Shown in pieces: positions 4,400-5,821 of a stretch of 5,821 nucleotides of DNA. A model generated the notes under the pieces. It had not been told where the DNA came from. It did no database searches and was given only the letters and a program-made list of their open reading frames with translations. Every line of letters starts with the position of its first letter. The first letter of the stretch is position 1. The stretch is from Planctomycetales bacterium (GTDB lineage: Bacteria > Planctomycetota > Planctomycetia > Pirellulales > Thermoguttaceae). The stretch lies in contig SKZG01000317.1 in the NCBI GenBank assembly GCA_007127495.1, positions 1-5,821 of the forward strand, in the 5' to 3' direction. The position numbers were made by a program, and so were the translations under genes.

Positions 4400-5821
4400 C
4401 TACGGCGTGGCAGTGAGGCGGTAGTTCAGCACGCGTGGGCCGCTCATTTCCTCAGCGCGCAGCCACAGGGGCTGACCCAACAGCTCCTCGCCGTCGGCAA
4501 GACGATAGACCTGCTCGTCGTGTCCCCGTGTCATGCCAAGCACCTGTGTGGTCATGTGACGCCTGCCGGCGATGAACAGTTGGCAACGAAAGCTGACGGG
4601 GCTGTCGCCCTCGTTCGTCAACTGCTGCACCACCTCGAGTTCGCCCTGGTCGTTCATTCGCGTTTTGACGTCGATGTGTACCGCCCCCAAGCCCACGTCA
4701 ACGTGCCGATAGACACGGAACCTTTTGTCGGGCGTGCCGCGAATTTCGAAGTCGATCGGAACCGAATGCCGGCCGGCGCCGGCGTCGAAGGGAAGAGTTA
4801 TGGTAAACGGCTGCTGCATGGACTCGCCCTCAGCCAGGCGGAACGTCACGTGTGCCGGTTCCACGCGCCAACCTTCCGGAACCGCCATGATTGCCCGCCC
4901 CACAACGCCACGGTTGAAGGTGTTCCGGAAGGTGAGCGTGTTCCGGTGCGAAACGGCGAACACGCTGGGCAGGCTGTGGTGGGCGAAATGGCAGTTCATT
5001 CGCCAGCCTGCGACGGCCGGGTCGAGCCCTGCCACGAACGTGGGCATTCGATCCACCTCGATCACCTGGCGGTTCTCTTCCGTCGTGCGAGGCATCGTTT
5101 CGTGTCCCCAAAGCCCGATCTTTCGGACCCGATCGCCCAGGTACGCGGTTTCGTGCGTTGGATGCCGGTTCCAAACGGCCATGATCGCATCATTTTTTCG
5201 GGCGAATACATGATTCTCACTTCCCTGAGGCAAATCGATGCTTCCCAGGTAGGTGGCTCCGCCCAGCGCCAGTGCGGCGACGCGCCAGGGAAAGAACAGC
5301 TCGCCGGGCGTGCCGTCGGCGTTCATCAGGCCGTACTCATCGCTGAACGGTTCCGAGCAAAAGGTTGCCTCGGCGCCGTGGATTTTGGCGGCGGTCATGC
5401 GGGCGACCAGGTCGGTGGCGCGTACGTCGGGTGCGTATTCGGCGGCGGGCAAAGGCCGCAGGGCAACCCAGCGACCTACCCCCGCGCCCTCGGAGGCGCG
5501 CAGGTAGTCTCCCAAATCCTGTGCCGAGAGCGGCGGCGTGGCTGAAAGCGCCAGGAAATGCCAAGGCGCTCGCTTGCCCGCTGGCCGGGGGAACTCGCTC
5601 ATCCAGTTCCAGCCCATTCCCACCCTCACGTCCTGGCCAATACGGTCGAGTTCTCGCTTCACTTGGCGCAGGGTGCCGTCCGGATCGGTGGAAGTGACGA
5701 AGCTCTGGTCCAGGTCGCCGCCAAGCTGCCACCAGCGAACGCGTGTGGCCATGCGGGTCATCACGGGCTCGAGGTAGGGATACCACAGTTCCGGATCGGA
5801 AGCGAACAGCGGGCCGACACC
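4400..5821 (-). CDS. Glycoside-hydrolase-like protein, C-terminal part (5' truncated)
   Basis: The frame is open to the window edge, so the start is outside. The visible 473 residues begin GVGPLFASDPELWYPYLEP and end at the TAG at 4402-4400. The GTG and ATGs near 5759-5764 lie within continuous coding-like sequence and are not the start. Residues 1 to about 215 look like the later strands and helices of a (beta/alpha)8 hydrolase barrel: TRVRWWQLGGDLDQSF (26-41), VRVGMGWNW (65-73), WHFLAL (87-92), and GLMNADGTPGELFFPWR (164-180) leading to AIMAVWN (212-218). About 219-310 continues as a beta-rich stretch. From about 300, NTFNRGVVGRAIMAVPEGWRV onward resembles NEW3/NPCBM-associated Ig-like domains, ending in another beta-rich segment. 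The family can be clan GH-A-like, but the Asn-Glu acid/base pair expected after the WWQLG strand is replaced by Gly-Gly-Asp. Substrate unknown. From memory it resembles long conserved planctomycete proteins, probably secreted; the signal peptide would be outside the window. Confidence 0.75.
   Translation of the reverse strand, partial: GVGPLFASDPELWYPYLEPVMTRMATRVRWWQLGGDLDQSFVTSTDPDGTLRQVKRELDRIGQDVRVGMGWNWMSEFPRPAGKRAPWHFLALSATPPLSAQDLGDYLRASEGAGVGRWVALRPLPAAEYAPDVRATDLVARMTAAKIHGAEATFCSEPFSDEYGLMNADGTPGELFFPWRVAALALGGATYLGSIDLPQGSENHVFARKNDAIMAVWNRHPTHETAYLGDRVRKIGLWGHETMPRTTEENRQVIEVDRMPTFVAGLDPAVAGWRMNCHFAHHSLPSVFAVSHRNTLTFRNTFNRGVVGRAIMAVPEGWRVEPAHVTFRLAEGESMQQPFTITLPFDAGAGRHSVPIDFEIRGTPDKRFRVYRHVDVGLGAVHIDVKTRMNDQGELEVVQQLTNEGDSPVSFRCQLFIAGRRHMTTQVLGMTRGHDEQVYRLADGEELLGQPLWLRAEEMSGPRVLNYRLTATP

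Noticed and set aside
4089..4416. Several short open frames over the convergent gap
   Set aside because: They translate the inverted repeat in various frames and carry no ribosome binding site or conserved domain.
5759..5764. GTG/ATG codons as start of the hydrolase-like gene
   Set aside because: The frame continues upstream to the window edge with protein-like sequence (PELWYPYLEP), so these are internal codons.

Overview
This GC-rich window reads like a bacterial chromosome fragment, most probably from a planctomycete (Pirellulales-like). That assignment is an inference from three things: the style of the two large non-Lnt proteins, the codon use, and short dispersed palindromic repeats between genes. 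There is no rRNA, marker gene or database match behind it.

Layout. Positions 1-122 are non-coding and hold one arm of a dispersed repeat plus a small palindrome. A complete apolipoprotein N-acyltransferase gene (lnt) runs on the minus strand from 1751 to 123. A 310-bp divergent intergenic region (1752-2061) follows. It contains a near-consensus sigma70-type promoter for lnt, a diverged copy of the repeat arm inside the predicted lnt leader, and a small stem-loop ahead of the next gene. On the plus strand, 2062-4161 encodes a 699-residue protein made of two homologous alpha-helical, TolC/outer-membrane-efflux-like halves joined by a long proline-rich linker. A convergent 238-bp gap (4162-4399) contains a 100-bp element with perfect 23-bp inverted ends and an inner hairpin. 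From 5821 down to 4400, the minus strand carries the C-terminal 473 residues of a large protein that looks like a glycoside-hydrolase-type barrel followed by beta-sandwich domains. Its N-terminus lies outside the window.

How the genes relate. No operon is visible: lnt and the TolC-like gene are divergent, and the TolC-like and hydrolase-like genes are convergent. All three products would act at or beyond the cytoplasmic membrane (lipoprotein maturation, an envelope or export-related helical protein, and a putative secreted carbohydrate-active protein), but nothing in the sequence shows that they work together.

I found no phage, CRISPR, toxin-antitoxin, transposase or defence-like gene. The most interesting items are the two-fold internal duplication of the 699-residue protein, the dispersed inverted-repeat family (four arms in under 6 kb), and the absence of an Asn-Glu pair at the expected position in the hydrolase-like protein.
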